A DNA stretch of 64,000 bases from Notospermus geniculatus. Taxonomy: Eukaryota; Nemertea; Pilidiophora; Heteronemertea; Lineidae. Positions 12,977 to 29,299 of the stretch are shown here, in pieces. Where the stretch lies: contig NMRB01000031.1 of NCBI GenBank assembly GCA_002633025.1, positions 846,941 through 910,940 of the forward strand, read 5' to 3'. Each line of letters begins with the position of its first letter. Within the stretch, counting starts at the first letter, position 1. The position numbers were made by a program, and so were the translations under genes. The notes under the pieces were generated by a model. The model saw only the letters and a list, made by a program, of their open reading frames with translations, had not been told where the DNA came from and made no database searches.

Positions 12977-13112
12977 ATGGGGATCCTATAGCTACGATAG
13001 AGGGCAGCACACCGAAACCATGTCCTATACAATGGAGGTCTTTTGTGTGAGAAATTGATTAGGACCGGGATGTCAATTTCATTTCAATAGTTTTAACCAC
13101 CAGTGACACCTA

Positions 13113-13299
13113 TATTGATGCAGTGGGCTAGGGTCCCAATTCGTAGCGGCGCTAATTTTTCGACATGCACCCCCGACTTGCTCCGCTGGCAAGTGAGCGA
13201 TAGATACGAAGCCTTGTCGGCATCTTTAAAATAGATATACCACGAAGAACTTGAGAAACTGAAAAGGACCGATGCTGATATCATGAAATGGACAAACGT
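13113..13299 (+). pseudogene. Possible decayed or unrecognised exon
   Basis: From ATG at 13113 one frame reads through a protein-like sequence (for example RWQVSDRYEALSASLK), meets a TAG, and continues in the same frame with YHEELEKLKRTDADIMKW. It then meets a good donor, AAC|GTAAGC, at 13299/13300. The composition is charged and helix-like, unlike random frames nearby. I do not recognise the protein. It could be a small exon after the TAG (the TAG serving as an acceptor), a pseudogene, or chance. Confidence 0.25.
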
Positions 13300-14242
13300 A
13301 AGCCGTTTTCTCCATAACGTGTTGGCATCACAGATGATTTGATTACGATACCTCTTGTGTGTCGTTGTCAGTCAGGACAACAACGATGAATGAAGGACGG
13401 CTTATCTTGATCACTGACTCGAAATCTAACAACCCGACGTGCAGTGGTTACTAAATATCGAAGGCCAAAGGATATGGTATGGTAAGGTCGACATATGGAT
13501 TCCATCAAGAGCTAGTTATGGTAACCATATCGACCAGGCATAGCTTCTTTTACGATATGACATTGACGGCTATTGCCTGGTACGTTATGGTTTACCCATA
13601 TGCTGCCTGTGGTGCATAGTGTATTTCATGTACTGAACAAAATCACCAATTATTGTCAAACCTGACTAAATTCGAATAATTAACTGTCATGAATCCTTTC
13701 ATTTATCCTCATTTCTCATAGTGGTATTCCAAAAGACAGAAAAATTGGCACAAATTAGGAAAAAACTTTGATACAAAACTCCGTCGAAATGTCACCAACA
13801 CATGTAAACAAGTCGCGAACTCGTAGCTGTCACAAGACCCGAGGTCACGTGACTGGGCGTAGTCGCTGACACTGAATGAGAACGAGACTAACGTCACTGC
13901 GCAATTGCATTGCGCGAGACTCCCATCATGGCGTGTCACCGGCCTGTACATTTCGATTCGAGAAGCGGATTTTAAACTCGATTTGGGAAGTAAATAAGAA
14001 CGGGATTTTACTAAATTCACTCGGATATGGTGTATCGACGATAGCTCAACAACACAGGAATACAATATTGTGGATTTTCGTCCTGGTAGTGTGAATTAAC
14101 AGTGCCCGCCCGGAATTCNGCACCCAAACAATAGATAAACGTAGTCGTACGGCCTAACCGGGCGCTTGCGGAAGCTCTCTAATAACTTACACAAATAAGA
14201 CAACGATTGATCAATATAAGAAGAAGAGAAGTATAGACTTAC

Positions 14243-14318
14243 CAATGAGATGGACGTGAGACACTAACGTCATGAATGTCACCAAGAAATACACCCCGAG
14301 AAATATGCCGTCGGCCAT
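14243..14318 (-). CDS. Candidate first coding exon of an unidentified membrane or secreted protein
   Basis: On the minus strand an ATG followed by G (14316-14318) opens 25 codons that are almost entirely hydrophobic, beginning MADGIFLGVYFLVTF. They end at a strong donor, ATTG|GTAAGTC. This is what a first exon carrying a signal peptide or membrane anchor looks like. I could not find convincing downstream exons toward lower coordinates and do not recognise the family, so the call rests only on start context, hydrophobicity and donor. Confidence 0.3.
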
Positions 14319-14344
14319 AGCTCTGCCTGTTTTCACGTCTGACT

Positions 14345-14500
14345 TGGAGTCATGGGGTCATATGAATATAAAGACTAATAAATGCTTTTACTTGAATTTT
14401 GCAATACGGATGCACTCGGCAATGCTGTACAAATTTGAAGTAAAAGCATTTGCTTGTCGTTATTCATATGACCCATGGTTTCTGTCCATGTCTGAGGTCT
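14345..14500. repeat. Inverted-repeat element
   Basis: GGTCATATGAATA followed by AAATGCTTTTACTT on the left is mirrored by AAGTAAAAGCATTT and TATTCATATGACC on the right. Confidence 0.8.
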
Positions 14501-14944
14501 TGTGATTTGAATGCAAAAAACATGTCGTAGGCCTACCTTTGCTGTGAAGAAAACCTGACGAGGAAATTCACATTCCGGGAAAATGAAGAGAGAAAAGCAT
14601 GTGTTCTGCTCAGTCAACTAGGCCTAGGGTCCTTTTTTCATCGGTCATCCTCCCTGGCTGATGGGCATTATGAGTTGTAGGCCTACAAGTCATCTCTTTA
14701 TATTGAATGCCGTTAGAGGGTGAAATAGGTTTCTTGACATTCAAGTGGGAATGCGCTGAGAATTGAACACCTGACAATCAGCACTAGGCTACACCACTTT
14801 TAATCTTTGACAGGCGCTGACCCAAGGTCGAATGACCGCGCCTGTCAAGTCTGTAAAAGGTTACGTCGGCAGTCGCCAGATAGGCCTACTAGTAGATACA
14901 AAGCCTACGCACAGCCGTAGGCCTACAGGGCTTAAGCGGCCTAT

Positions 14945-15085
14945 CCACGCGCAATATTAAAAATTGCACAATATGAGGATCAAAATGGGCAATATTATTG
15001 CCAATCTTTATCCCATCCACTGCCAGAAGCACATGACACTCATTTTGGGCCCCATATTGTGCAATAATATTGTACCGTGGAAAAA
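14945..15085. repeat. Inverted-repeat element
   Basis: CCACGCGCAATATTAAAAAT with GCACAATATG on the left is an imperfect complement of CATATTGTGCAATAATATTG with TACCGTGG on the right. Confidence 0.7.
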
Positions 15086-17468
15086 CCGCTTTACACTCAA
15101 AGGTGTTACCACGCGAGTAGGCCTATTGTTACGTGTAATTATTGCGGAAACTCGAGGTGGCTGCAGTTCCTGGCTCATGACATGAGCAGATGAGGGCATG
15201 ATGTTTTCCTTGCTAATTCGGCAAAGACGTGATGGACTCACGTGATTGTTTCAAATCAAAGGTACATGTATCCAACCGCCGCTCTTACGGCGAGTAGGGA
15301 GCAGCTGCGTTTGCATCCTATCCGGAATGCGGTATACGGTGTAACGTTTTTCAGTGAGGCCCGGGTGCCAGTGTGACATTACAATTGACTGACTGACTAA
15401 GCGGCGACTTGACAATGAGCGACACACAGAGAGCTAGTCCGTTTCCCAGTGTGTTCGGAACAATCATCTTGTCCAAACAAGGCTATCGACTCCGTATGAA
15501 CTCCGTCTTTAGCCTTGTCCGAATCGTGTCATCTTTTCCGTTAATGCATAAATTATTAATGAACCTAACCCCTACTTGACCCCGCCTCCGAGCCAATCAG
15601 AACGTGGGAAACAAATCATCGTTGGACACTTTCTTTGCTCTTCACGCTCGAATTTGTAACACGGATTTTGATTGCTGCGTCGATTTTCCTTCGCGCCCCG
15701 ATGATTGGCTGAGGCTGTCACCACCTCAGAAACGGGAAATGTGGTGGATTCGAACCAGGCTAGATGACCGTCAGGACAGATAGACTGGTGAGAACCAGAT
15801 GCATTAAACCAGCCGGCTCGCGCTGCTCCTCGACTTCTTAAACGAAGAATGCGGGGTGATGGACTATCCTGAATCGCGGGCATGGAGCATCCGCAATCAC
15901 CATTTTGTGCACATGCCAATTTGTGTAAAGAATATTACCTCAACACCGCCTCTGACAATCTCCTTTGTTCTGAGTTAATTACAAGTGTTTATCTGCGTTC
16001 TGATCACGTCCTATACAGCAGTCAAGGTCTCAATGATTGGAACAACGCCGACAACCAGGGGCGATAATCAAAGGGGACGGGGCGAGGCGGCAAAGTTCGT
16101 CCACCTTCGTGGAGGTGACGTCGTCAGTGGTGAAGCCACGTGAACTCCGGCATGAACCACTCGGACAACCTGTTGACTTAAGTACAGTTTACTCCTGTGT
16201 CGTACTTTCAAAATACATCATACCGTACTTTCACAACTATGAAATCAGCCAGCAACCAATACACAAGACCGTATTTAGCTTTTTGGTCCGGGGGGGGGGG
16301 CAAAAGCCTCTCTAGACTCTGGGGGGAGGGGCAGAAGACCTTTTTTTACCGTTTTTTACCCAAGATCTGCATGAAAATCACGTTTTTTGGTTGGTTCGGG
16401 GTGGGGGGCAACTGCCCCCCTCCCCACTAAATACGGCCCTGATACAGGGACTGATCTGAGCCCACTGTTGTAGGGAAGCTCAACGGTCGATGAATGGTGT
16501 GCAAAACATGCAGACTCCCCGGCGTCAAGATCACGAAGGATTTCCGGCAAAGTTAGAGCACCATGCTGCAGAGCGGCTCGGCGTTTTTATATATTTATGG
16601 CAAGACTAATTAAACACACCCCTCAAACGACTTAAAAACAAGTCAAACCGTCGAATCAATTATCGGAAAAATCAAATTGGTGTTGTCATCGCAGAGAAAT
16701 GCGTCGCTTTCCTATCTTGGTTGTGGGATACTAGACCGAATGACGGTTGGGGAGATTGCTGATCCAAAATCAATAACTTTCAATGTTTGTCGACGAGGAC
16801 AATGCAAATTAAACGGTGATGTCGTAACGCTCAGAAAGAAGCCTTGTTCAGCCACAGGCGTGCAAATCGTGTCACACTATGTGGCCTATTTCCTTGCTCA
16901 ACCTCGAGGTCTATGTGATGCTGTCTTCTTATCATAAGCCGTATAAGGTCTCGAATCTCGCTTTGGCATTATCATGGTCGCCGCATCAGATCATATACAG
17001 GAAACGATCCCCAGAATCCGTCTTTTACCTCCGAGAATGGTATTGTGTTCCTCCCCGATGATGAGGATATGTCAATTAAGTCTTGCTAGTGTCAGCCTTG
17101 TGGAAAGATAACCTTCCAGAGGGTGTATAGATTGGAGATCAAATCACCTTGACAAAGACCTTAGGTGATTTGTGATTGGTCACATGTGCTTATGGTCCGC
17201 GGTGTCCGTTTGCCGAGATTTTGGTTCGATGATACTTAAGATATATATTATGAGCCCCAGGTCGATATAATGACTCATTCACCTGGCGATGTGGCAATGG
17301 CATTCGGGTGACCAAGGAGCTGCCTTGCCAAATGCTTCGCTTTTTGAGTCTTCTTCAATCTTCGCACAACACTCGCGCTTCGTGAATCGACCACAAAAAA
17401 TCACCATCAGGCCTGGTGATGTACTGTACGTATTCGACGCGCGTCGTTTTCGCTGCTAACATTGCAAT

Positions 17469-17861
17469 TTTCGCAAATCTGACGAAACACGAAGTACGAA
17501 ATACGAAATTGGACTTCACTTCCATGACGTAATGTATTTCAGGAGATGGTTGGTACCACAAATTAAAAAACGCCTGCTGCAAGAGCGTCTTTTAGCGTAT
17601 GACGTTAGACCGATAGAGTTACGGTGTAAACTTTGAAATTTATCTTTCGTTCCACTTCGTGGATACATGTACGAAGTGGAAATTTTAAAATTCAAGATGC
17701 ACCATAACTCTCCCGGTCTTAATGATATGCTGAAAGACGCACTGGCAGCAGGGACATTTGTGATAGCAACCATCTGCTGAAGTAGCCTACATTAGGTCCT
17801 GGAAATGAAGTCGAGTTTCTTACGTGTAATTCGTACTTCGTGTTTCGTCAGATTTGCGAAA
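17469..17861. mobile_element. Non-autonomous element with long terminal inverted repeats
   Basis: TTCGCAAATCTGACGAAACA at the left end is exactly mirrored by TGTTTCGTCAGATTTGCGAA at the right. The inverted similarity runs inward through the CTTCACTTCCATGACG / GGAAATGAAGTCGAG segments. No transposase frame is present. Confidence 0.75.
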
Positions 17862-18357
17862 CCTCTGACACTACTATTAGCATGATTACTCTTGGCGAAT
17901 GATGAGTTGGAAATTTGTCAACATATATACCTCCCGCTGGAGGTCTCGCCTAAGCCCCAGCTGTCGTCATTCAGAGCGCCATTCTGATAATAATTGCGGG
18001 AAATAAGCCAACACAAGAGAGCAGCTGTCGGCAAGCCACTGCGTTGGGGATAAGTTTCCTGCCTCTGCGACAGGACGAATGATGGTCAGAGAGAGTGTTG
18101 ATACCTTGCGGCGAGCGGACGCCAGTCTGGATCAGATGACCGGTGACGGAGCCGCTCTTCGTTGCGGGGTACGGGCGACCACCTGCGCAGATATACGTAT
18201 TCATAGACACAAGCTTTCTACTTCGATTGAGTGACGTCGTTTCGCCGTCAGCGACCGCTGCGGAGCGATATGTCACGGACCCGGTCCAGAAAAATAAATG
18301 AATCCAATGATTCTTCATTTTTTCCTAGACACTTTCTACGGGGGATGAATTAAAAGA

Positions 18358-18500
18358 GAGTTTCCGCAGAGTTTTCGCACAGCACCCGAAACGCCAACGC
18401 GAACGCCAATCCCATTGTCCTGTGCCACGGAGAGAGCACCGAACAAAAGGGTAGACGTTCGTGTTGGCGTTTCGGGGGCTTTGCGAAAACTCGCTAAAGT
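18358..18500. repeat. Foldback element
   Basis: CGAAACGCCAACGCGAACG is mirrored by CGTTCGTGTTGGCGTTTCG. Outside these, GAGTTTTCGCA pairs with TGCGAAAACTC. Confidence 0.85.
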
Positions 18501-19571
18501 TTCTTCTTTAACCCGTGCCATTCCTCCTGCGCACGCCTTCATGCACGATCTGGCCGTCTGAGGACAGAGGAAACGCCCAAAGCAACATTGGCATCAATAA
18601 TGATGACACCGACAGATCAGAATAATTACAGTCCAACCAACTCGATCACTCGTTCGAAAATCAAGCAATTCATTGTCAATTTCTCAGTTAGTATTTCATG
18701 AGGATAATGTTAACAGTGTCACAGCATTTGGTACGCCCTAATGAGAGACTGGGAAGCCTCGTCATCGCGGCGGGAGCTTCATTTCGCGGCCACCTCCAGC
18801 AATGAGACCGTCATACATGGCTATATTAGACCAGAACCATTTATGTCAACAAAGATTCAAATTCTGATTATTGCCCACGGCAATTGGGAGTCTGGACTAT
18901 CTGATTTAAAGGCACACATAAATGGAGTCTGTGACGATGTTCACCGGAGACGAGATTACCAACACGGAGTAAAATGATTGAAAGGACTCCATGCATTTAC
19001 ACGGACTGCCAACTTAACTGAAAAGTCCCTTGTGTCATGGGCTGCAGCGTCAATACCCGCGTCAATATCAGACCGTGTGTGAAAAACCACCATTACTGTG
19101 GACCAACCAGCAAAAGGGGACGTCCCCAATTTGCAGGCCTGCAGAATGACATCATGCAGGCAATGACCCTTTTTGGATGGGAGCAAATCTAATGTCCACA
19201 ATTAATCGACTTGAAACGGCTGTTATTTCTATTCCAAGTATTTGGGAACACCCACCCACCCATACATGTCAATGTATACGTGGACTTCATTCATGTCCCC
19301 ATTTGCGTAGAATGGAACAGAATGTCCCCCCTTGGAAGATAGATGTGTGGGCCTCCTATGGCAGAAGAAAGGAACTAATGAAATAAATCCTGTCCCAATG
19401 CAGTTACCTACCGTAGATGCCATCCACGTGGGCGTCTGTCTTTTAATACACTGAGCCCTCGAAGTGAACTACTTTTCATCATCTAAAATTTAGCATCAAT
19501 TAATTGTACATGTAGAATGACACATGAAATGGACAAAAAGATGAACTGATGTTAAAAAAAATGTCTGCATT

Positions 19572-20278
19572 TTTATTTGATACCAACCTTTGAGGACAGT
19601 ACTATGCTCAGTATAAAACATGGACTTTTTCCAAAATGCATACCCTACGGCACAACAGGAATTACAACACCCTAAATCTGACCTTTGAATGTTCCTATCC
19701 ACAAGCTTGAATGTCTTATGTCATCAAGACAACAACATCTGGTATCAATTATCAACTTCTTTCTTACGCATTGAACGAATACATGTACGTACATGTAATT
19801 GAAATAGAATGCGTACATGTACTTAAAAAAATCTCCGAGCAGAAACAGCTTGATTTACAAGATATGTGTCTTTCAGGTTGTGAATTATTTCACAGACGAT
19901 CCATATAGTAGTTGGCAGTACACATAGATGGCAGTCCATTCACTAAATGATCTCCACTGCATTATTGGGCAACAACTTCTTGAGGCGATACTCACAGAGG
20001 CAGTAAAAGTGATATTCCACAAGGACTAAGTCACCAATGTTTCCCAATAGTCAATATACTATTACCAAATGATCAATCATTGATCACAAAGCATATAAAC
20101 AAAATGCCTCATCCAGAAACTATCAATCTGAGTTGTCTTTTTTCTGCGAAAGCACGTCCACTAAACCATGTAAGTATGACCCGGACATGCAAAATGTATT
20201 GATCTATGTACAGATGAACCTGATGATAAGCATGATGTCCGTTTCACTTGTGTGATTTCCGCAGCCGCAACAGACCCA
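19572..20278 (-). other. Probable 3' untranslated region of RPB7
   Basis: This lies directly downstream of the RPB7 stop codon on the minus strand. A minus-strand AATAAA at 19572-19577 is the first clear polyadenylation signal I noticed. The exact end is a guess without transcript data. Confidence 0.45.
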
Positions 20279-25401
<5,123 letters not shown>

Positions 25402-25725
25402 TGTTTTATTCAAATGTTGATAAAAATAACCACACGGCTTAGCTGAGCATGCTGAGTTAGCAAGTCATTCAACACATGGCCTGCGCCTCGAACTAAAATT
25501 CATAGTTTGGGTAGATATCAAAACAATATCAATCTGAAAAACATTTTTTATTTTTTTGTCATTGCTAACAATACTTGTAATGTCTTACCTGGATTATTTT
25601 TAATAAAAACAACGATGAGTGTTATACGAATCGATACCCATGTTCCTGATAGTAGCTCTGGTTGTCCGGTTTCCAAATCCATCCTCTTTCTCATCAGCTG
25701 TGTTCATCATCATTTTGTCGATCAA
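25402..25725. promoter_or_regulatory. Shared divergent promoter region of RPB7 and MRPL4
   Basis: The two start codons face away from each other across 324 bp, which must also hold both 5' untranslated leaders. I saw no convincing TATA box. Both are housekeeping genes, so a bidirectional TATA-less promoter is the natural inference. It is not shown by the sequence. Confidence 0.6.
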
Positions 25726-28635
25726 ATGAATCCCTTACGATTAATTCGGCCGGCAGAGCGTTGTCTCACACGTTTAGCCAATTCCTTTTGTGTGAAGGTA
25801 GCTAGCAACTAACAACAACAACACAATCAACATATCAATTAGCCTATCAGTGAGTCACATCAGCATCATGGCACATGGTGGCAGGCCTAGGCCTAGCCTA
25901 CCCTCTCCTCCTCTAGCATGTCTAGCACTGCACTGCAGATCTGACATCATCATGATCATGCATCTGCATGCATGTTGTCGTTGTTGAATGGAGACATCAT
26001 CTGGCTGGCTAGTACATGGCCATGATGACGGCGGCTGGGCTAGGCCTATCACATACATGATCAATCAGGGCTTTTCCATTTATTGAGCCTTGAGGTTGAA
26101 GCCTTATTACATCATCATTCATGCATACAGCGACCACACCATCATCATGGCCAGCTTAATTGTACAAATCAAATGGATTTGGTTTCAACGTTCATTTCTC
26201 ACTACACTGCCTGAATGAATGTAATGTACATGTAAGGGTATACTTTGTTTCAGTGTCGTCAAATATCAACCAGTGCTCCTCATTTTGATGAACTCAGTGA
26301 TGTTGCAGTTGCAGAGTCAGCATCAAGTGGTATGTAAATAATTCCCACCCAACCAATTCAATCAAATTATTGAATGCCCTTTGTTGACACTGATATCATT
26401 TCACACTTGATAGCTATTGAAGACAGGCCAACATCTGATGAGAACTGACCACTTTGATATGTTTTTTTCAGCATCCTCCGTTATTGTGCAACCTCCACTG
26501 CCTATTATGACGTCAAGACAACTCAGTTATATGCCCCCAAATCGACCTGCCAAACAAGCATGGCTGGAAACACTTAGTACAATGGACGACGACAAACTTG
26601 GCATAATAGACCTACATCCTGATATATTTGGAACATTTCCAAGGTATACTGGAATTGTGCTGATTGAGAGATAATTGGAGTTTTAAAAAGACATCAGGAA
26701 CCTCTGATAGACTGACCTGAGGGCATTGTTTTCATATTATTTGGAGGCTGGAGTTGGATTTATTTACAAGAAGTAACTGATTTACCTGGCCACTGTACAT
26801 GAATTCTTTGCCTTTCAGAACTGATCTTATTCATCAAAATATCAAGTGGCAAATAAGATACAGAAATGTGGTAAGTAGAAGTACGGATTATTGATTAACT
26901 TTAATTTCATCCACTTCTGCTCTACAGGGTGAGCCAGAGAAAGTGTCCCTCGAACAACAGCATTTCTGTTGTTTCCCTGTTGTTCGAGGGACACTTTCTC
27001 TGGCCCACCCTGTAGTTTAGCAGTGGATTTCAGCATTAGTTACTGACATTATTGTGGCAGTTTATTTGAAGTGTAATTGGATGGCAAACAATGTATGATG
27101 TTTGTACTTTTCCTATTGTTTACCTCCATGCATCCATTTCTTATAGGACTATCGATTTGTCAGGAACAGGGCCGAAATGCCAGGAGGGGGTCGGAAACCT
27201 TGGCCTCAGAAAGGGACAGGTCGTGCAAGACATGGTAGCATCAGATCTCCATTGTGGAAGGGAGGTAAGATTAAGGTTTCATGTTTTATGATCTTTCATG
27301 CTAAAATGAGCAAGCAGCACGAGATTGGAGAGAATTCCTATAGCCATTTTAGTTGTGATGGGCTGTATTGTACGTTATTGCCTATGACAGTAAAATATTC
27401 CTTTGGCAAGAGGGCAGCCCTTGTTGAGTTCCTACACAATGAAATGAACTTGGTGTGCCAAAACAAACATGCTGTACTCACCATATCTCATGATCATGAT
27501 TCCAGGTGGAAGATGTCACGGTCCGCGTGGTCCACTCACAGACTTCTACATGCCAGCTAAGCACGTTAGGGTACATGGACTACGGAGCTGCCTCTCTGTC
27601 AAGTTTGCTCAGGCAAGTAATTTGGCATAAGTTTGTTGACGGTCTGATTTGTTCACAAATTTGATGAGCATGAACTGATACCCGAGTGGTACATTGGGGC
27701 ATGGCTTCATTGAGCATGACAATGTCAAACTACCCGATCTGGTGCCCAGGGCTGAAGTGGGTCTTGCATCATGGGTTCAGTTCCCACCTTAGAACTATTC
27801 TTTCACGAAGGAACAATCAACATTCAAGAGCTGGGAAGTGGGGTGTGACTGTGCATTCACGATATTCACTATCTTTTCAGGATGATCTTCACATAGTCGA
27901 TTCCTTGGATCTACCAACAGAGGATCCAAAGGTAATACTTTTGCACTTATTCTGCACTATAAGACGTGTTTTCCTGGCAAGTTATTCCTTCACATGTGTT
28001 AAGTCAATTGATTTGTGGACCAATTATAGCAGTTGTGCAGTCGAAAGCACCAAATTTAAATCTTTTGGCTTCCTTTTCAGTACATTGAAGAACTTATAGA
28101 ATCCAGGAACTGGGGACTTTCAGTGCTCTTCATTGATGAGTAAGTTTCTTGTGTGTAGAAGTGGTGATGTGTAATTTTTGTCAGTTTTAGAAATAATGGG
28201 TCATATTCATAAAGCGGTTCTATTGTTAGAACCATCTTAGGCCGGTTCTAAGTAATGTCAACCACGTTACTTGGAACCGGCCTAAGACGCTTCTAACGAT
28301 AGAACCGCTTCATGAATACGACCCTTAGGCTCTAGAAAGCTACTCGATTGATATGAAGCTAAACCACATCACCATACCGTATAACCTACATGTAGACCCT
28401 ACATGTATATTCTTTTTGTTGCAGTACCGACATCATGCCCAGAAGCATAACGGCAGCAACACTGGATATCAAGCACTTCAACCTCATGCCTGTGATGGGA
28501 TTGAACTGCTACAGCATGTTAAAACACCAGACACTGATTCTAACATTAGCTGCTGTGGAAAAAATAGAAGAGAAACTTTTATATCAAATGCACAAGAAGG
28601 ACCAACAAGATGATTATTGGGTTAGGAAGCATTAA
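25726..28635 (+). CDS. MRPL4: Mitochondrial ribosomal protein uL4m, nine coding exons
   Basis: This is a component of the mitochondrial large ribosomal subunit, lining the exit tunnel region. Coding exons: 25726-25797, 26254-26329, 26472-26643, 26819-26870, 27147-27264, 27506-27612, 27881-27931, 28081-28139 and 28425-28635. They total 918 bp, giving 305 residues, close to the usual length of about 310. The N-terminus ([20 protein letters not shown]) is basic and lacks acidic residues apart from one Glu, as in a mitochondrial presequence. Family signatures are [20 protein letters not shown], then [15 protein letters not shown], then DDLHIVDSL and [12 protein letters not shown]. Phase is kept at every junction. 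The intron after 27612 has a GC donor (CAG|GCAAGT), confirmed by the AQ|DDLHI junction. The gene is convergent with the nesprin gene. Confidence 0.96.
26926..27014. repeat. Foldback element in MRPL4 intron 4
   Basis: CTACAGGGTGAGCCAGAGAA with AGTGTCCCTCGAACAACAG is mirrored by CTGTTGTTCGAGGGACACT and TTCTCTGGCCCACCCTGTAG. Confidence 0.92.
28198..28326. repeat. Foldback element in MRPL4 intron 8
   Basis: GGGTCATATTCATAAAGCGG is mirrored by CCGCTTCATGAATACGACCC. Inner arms TTAGGCCGGTTC and GAACCGGCCTAA pair around a short loop. Confidence 0.9.
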
Positions 28636-29299
28636 TGTGCTCATATTTGGTACAAGAGAAAGTGTGATGAGTTGATTCAGGACATCCCAAGATTTAATAC
28701 AACAGAATGAATTCCAAGTCTCANTCCTCTCCGCGGATCCGCTGGTGAGACCACTATCTCCGCACCCTCCAGTAAGGACCATCCTTGGAGAGAGGAGGTG
28801 CTGGGCCTCACAGTAGATAGCCCCACCTACCCACCTTACAGATAACATGCTCATGTTTGTCAGTTGGTAAACAATACATGTCTGCAGAATGCGCACGCCG
28901 TCAGTCATTTGTCTGCCCTTCCTCTCTATTTGCCTCCCTGCATGTGTCCTTCACCAGGAAGACATTCCAGAACCTGACTGCTGTGCCACAGAGTCATACC
29001 CCTCTTTGCCCTTTCTTCACTCAGTTTGTTTTTTCTGATGTAGGGACCATCAAATTTGCTGTCAAGCAAATTTCACAGTTCTAGTTTGCACGTGAGTGTA
29101 CTACACACCATAAACTGAGCAGTGAGGTCGATCTCTGCCGTGAAAGCCTCGATTCATAGCTGTGGAACATTAGTGCAATTTGACACTTAAAAACATGCTT
29201 AATCATTACCAAGGCTTTACTGGCTAAGACACTGCAGGTGTAGGTCAACGCACACTCGTTTGAAAACTGCACATATTCTTGTGAAGCGCCCAATAACAA
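28636..29299 (+). other. Region downstream of MRPL4, including its probable 3' untranslated region
   Basis: I saw no AATAAA in this stretch on the plus strand. The first clear one is at 29520-29525, inside the presumed nesprin 3' end, so the two convergent transcripts may overlap. About 40 bp at 29040-29082 recurs inverted at 56768-56810 (shared word CATCAAATTTGCTGTCAAGC), marking a dispersed repeat. Confidence 0.4.

Larger units (their letters stand above)
8255..13013 (+). repeat. Segmental duplication, copy 2
   Basis: This is the second copy of 2436-6881. It carries extra sequence at about 9066-10012, between the SINE-head region and the TATCAG-like repeat. The extra block includes a hairpin at 9835-10010. 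A second version of the internal 'aatgggtcc..tatatgcatt' segment lies at about 10205-10230, so the unit is itself built from internal repeats. Confidence 0.88.
13014..19560. other. Intergenic region with no complete gene recognised
   Basis: No exon chain that makes a recognisable protein was found on either strand. It contains several inverted-repeat elements and two weak candidate coding pieces, listed separately. Short open frames at 15572-15919, 16677-16937 and 17971-18318 have no family resemblance I can name. Confidence 0.5.

Noticed and set aside
14101-14130. cDNA-library adaptor contamination (GGAATTCNGCAC)
   Set aside because: It resembles an EcoRI adaptor, but flanking sequence is continuous genomic and a single short match is not enough.
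15572-15919. 115-codon minus-strand frame as a gene
   Set aside because: No family resemblance, splice context or supporting neighbour; kept only as part of the intergenic description.
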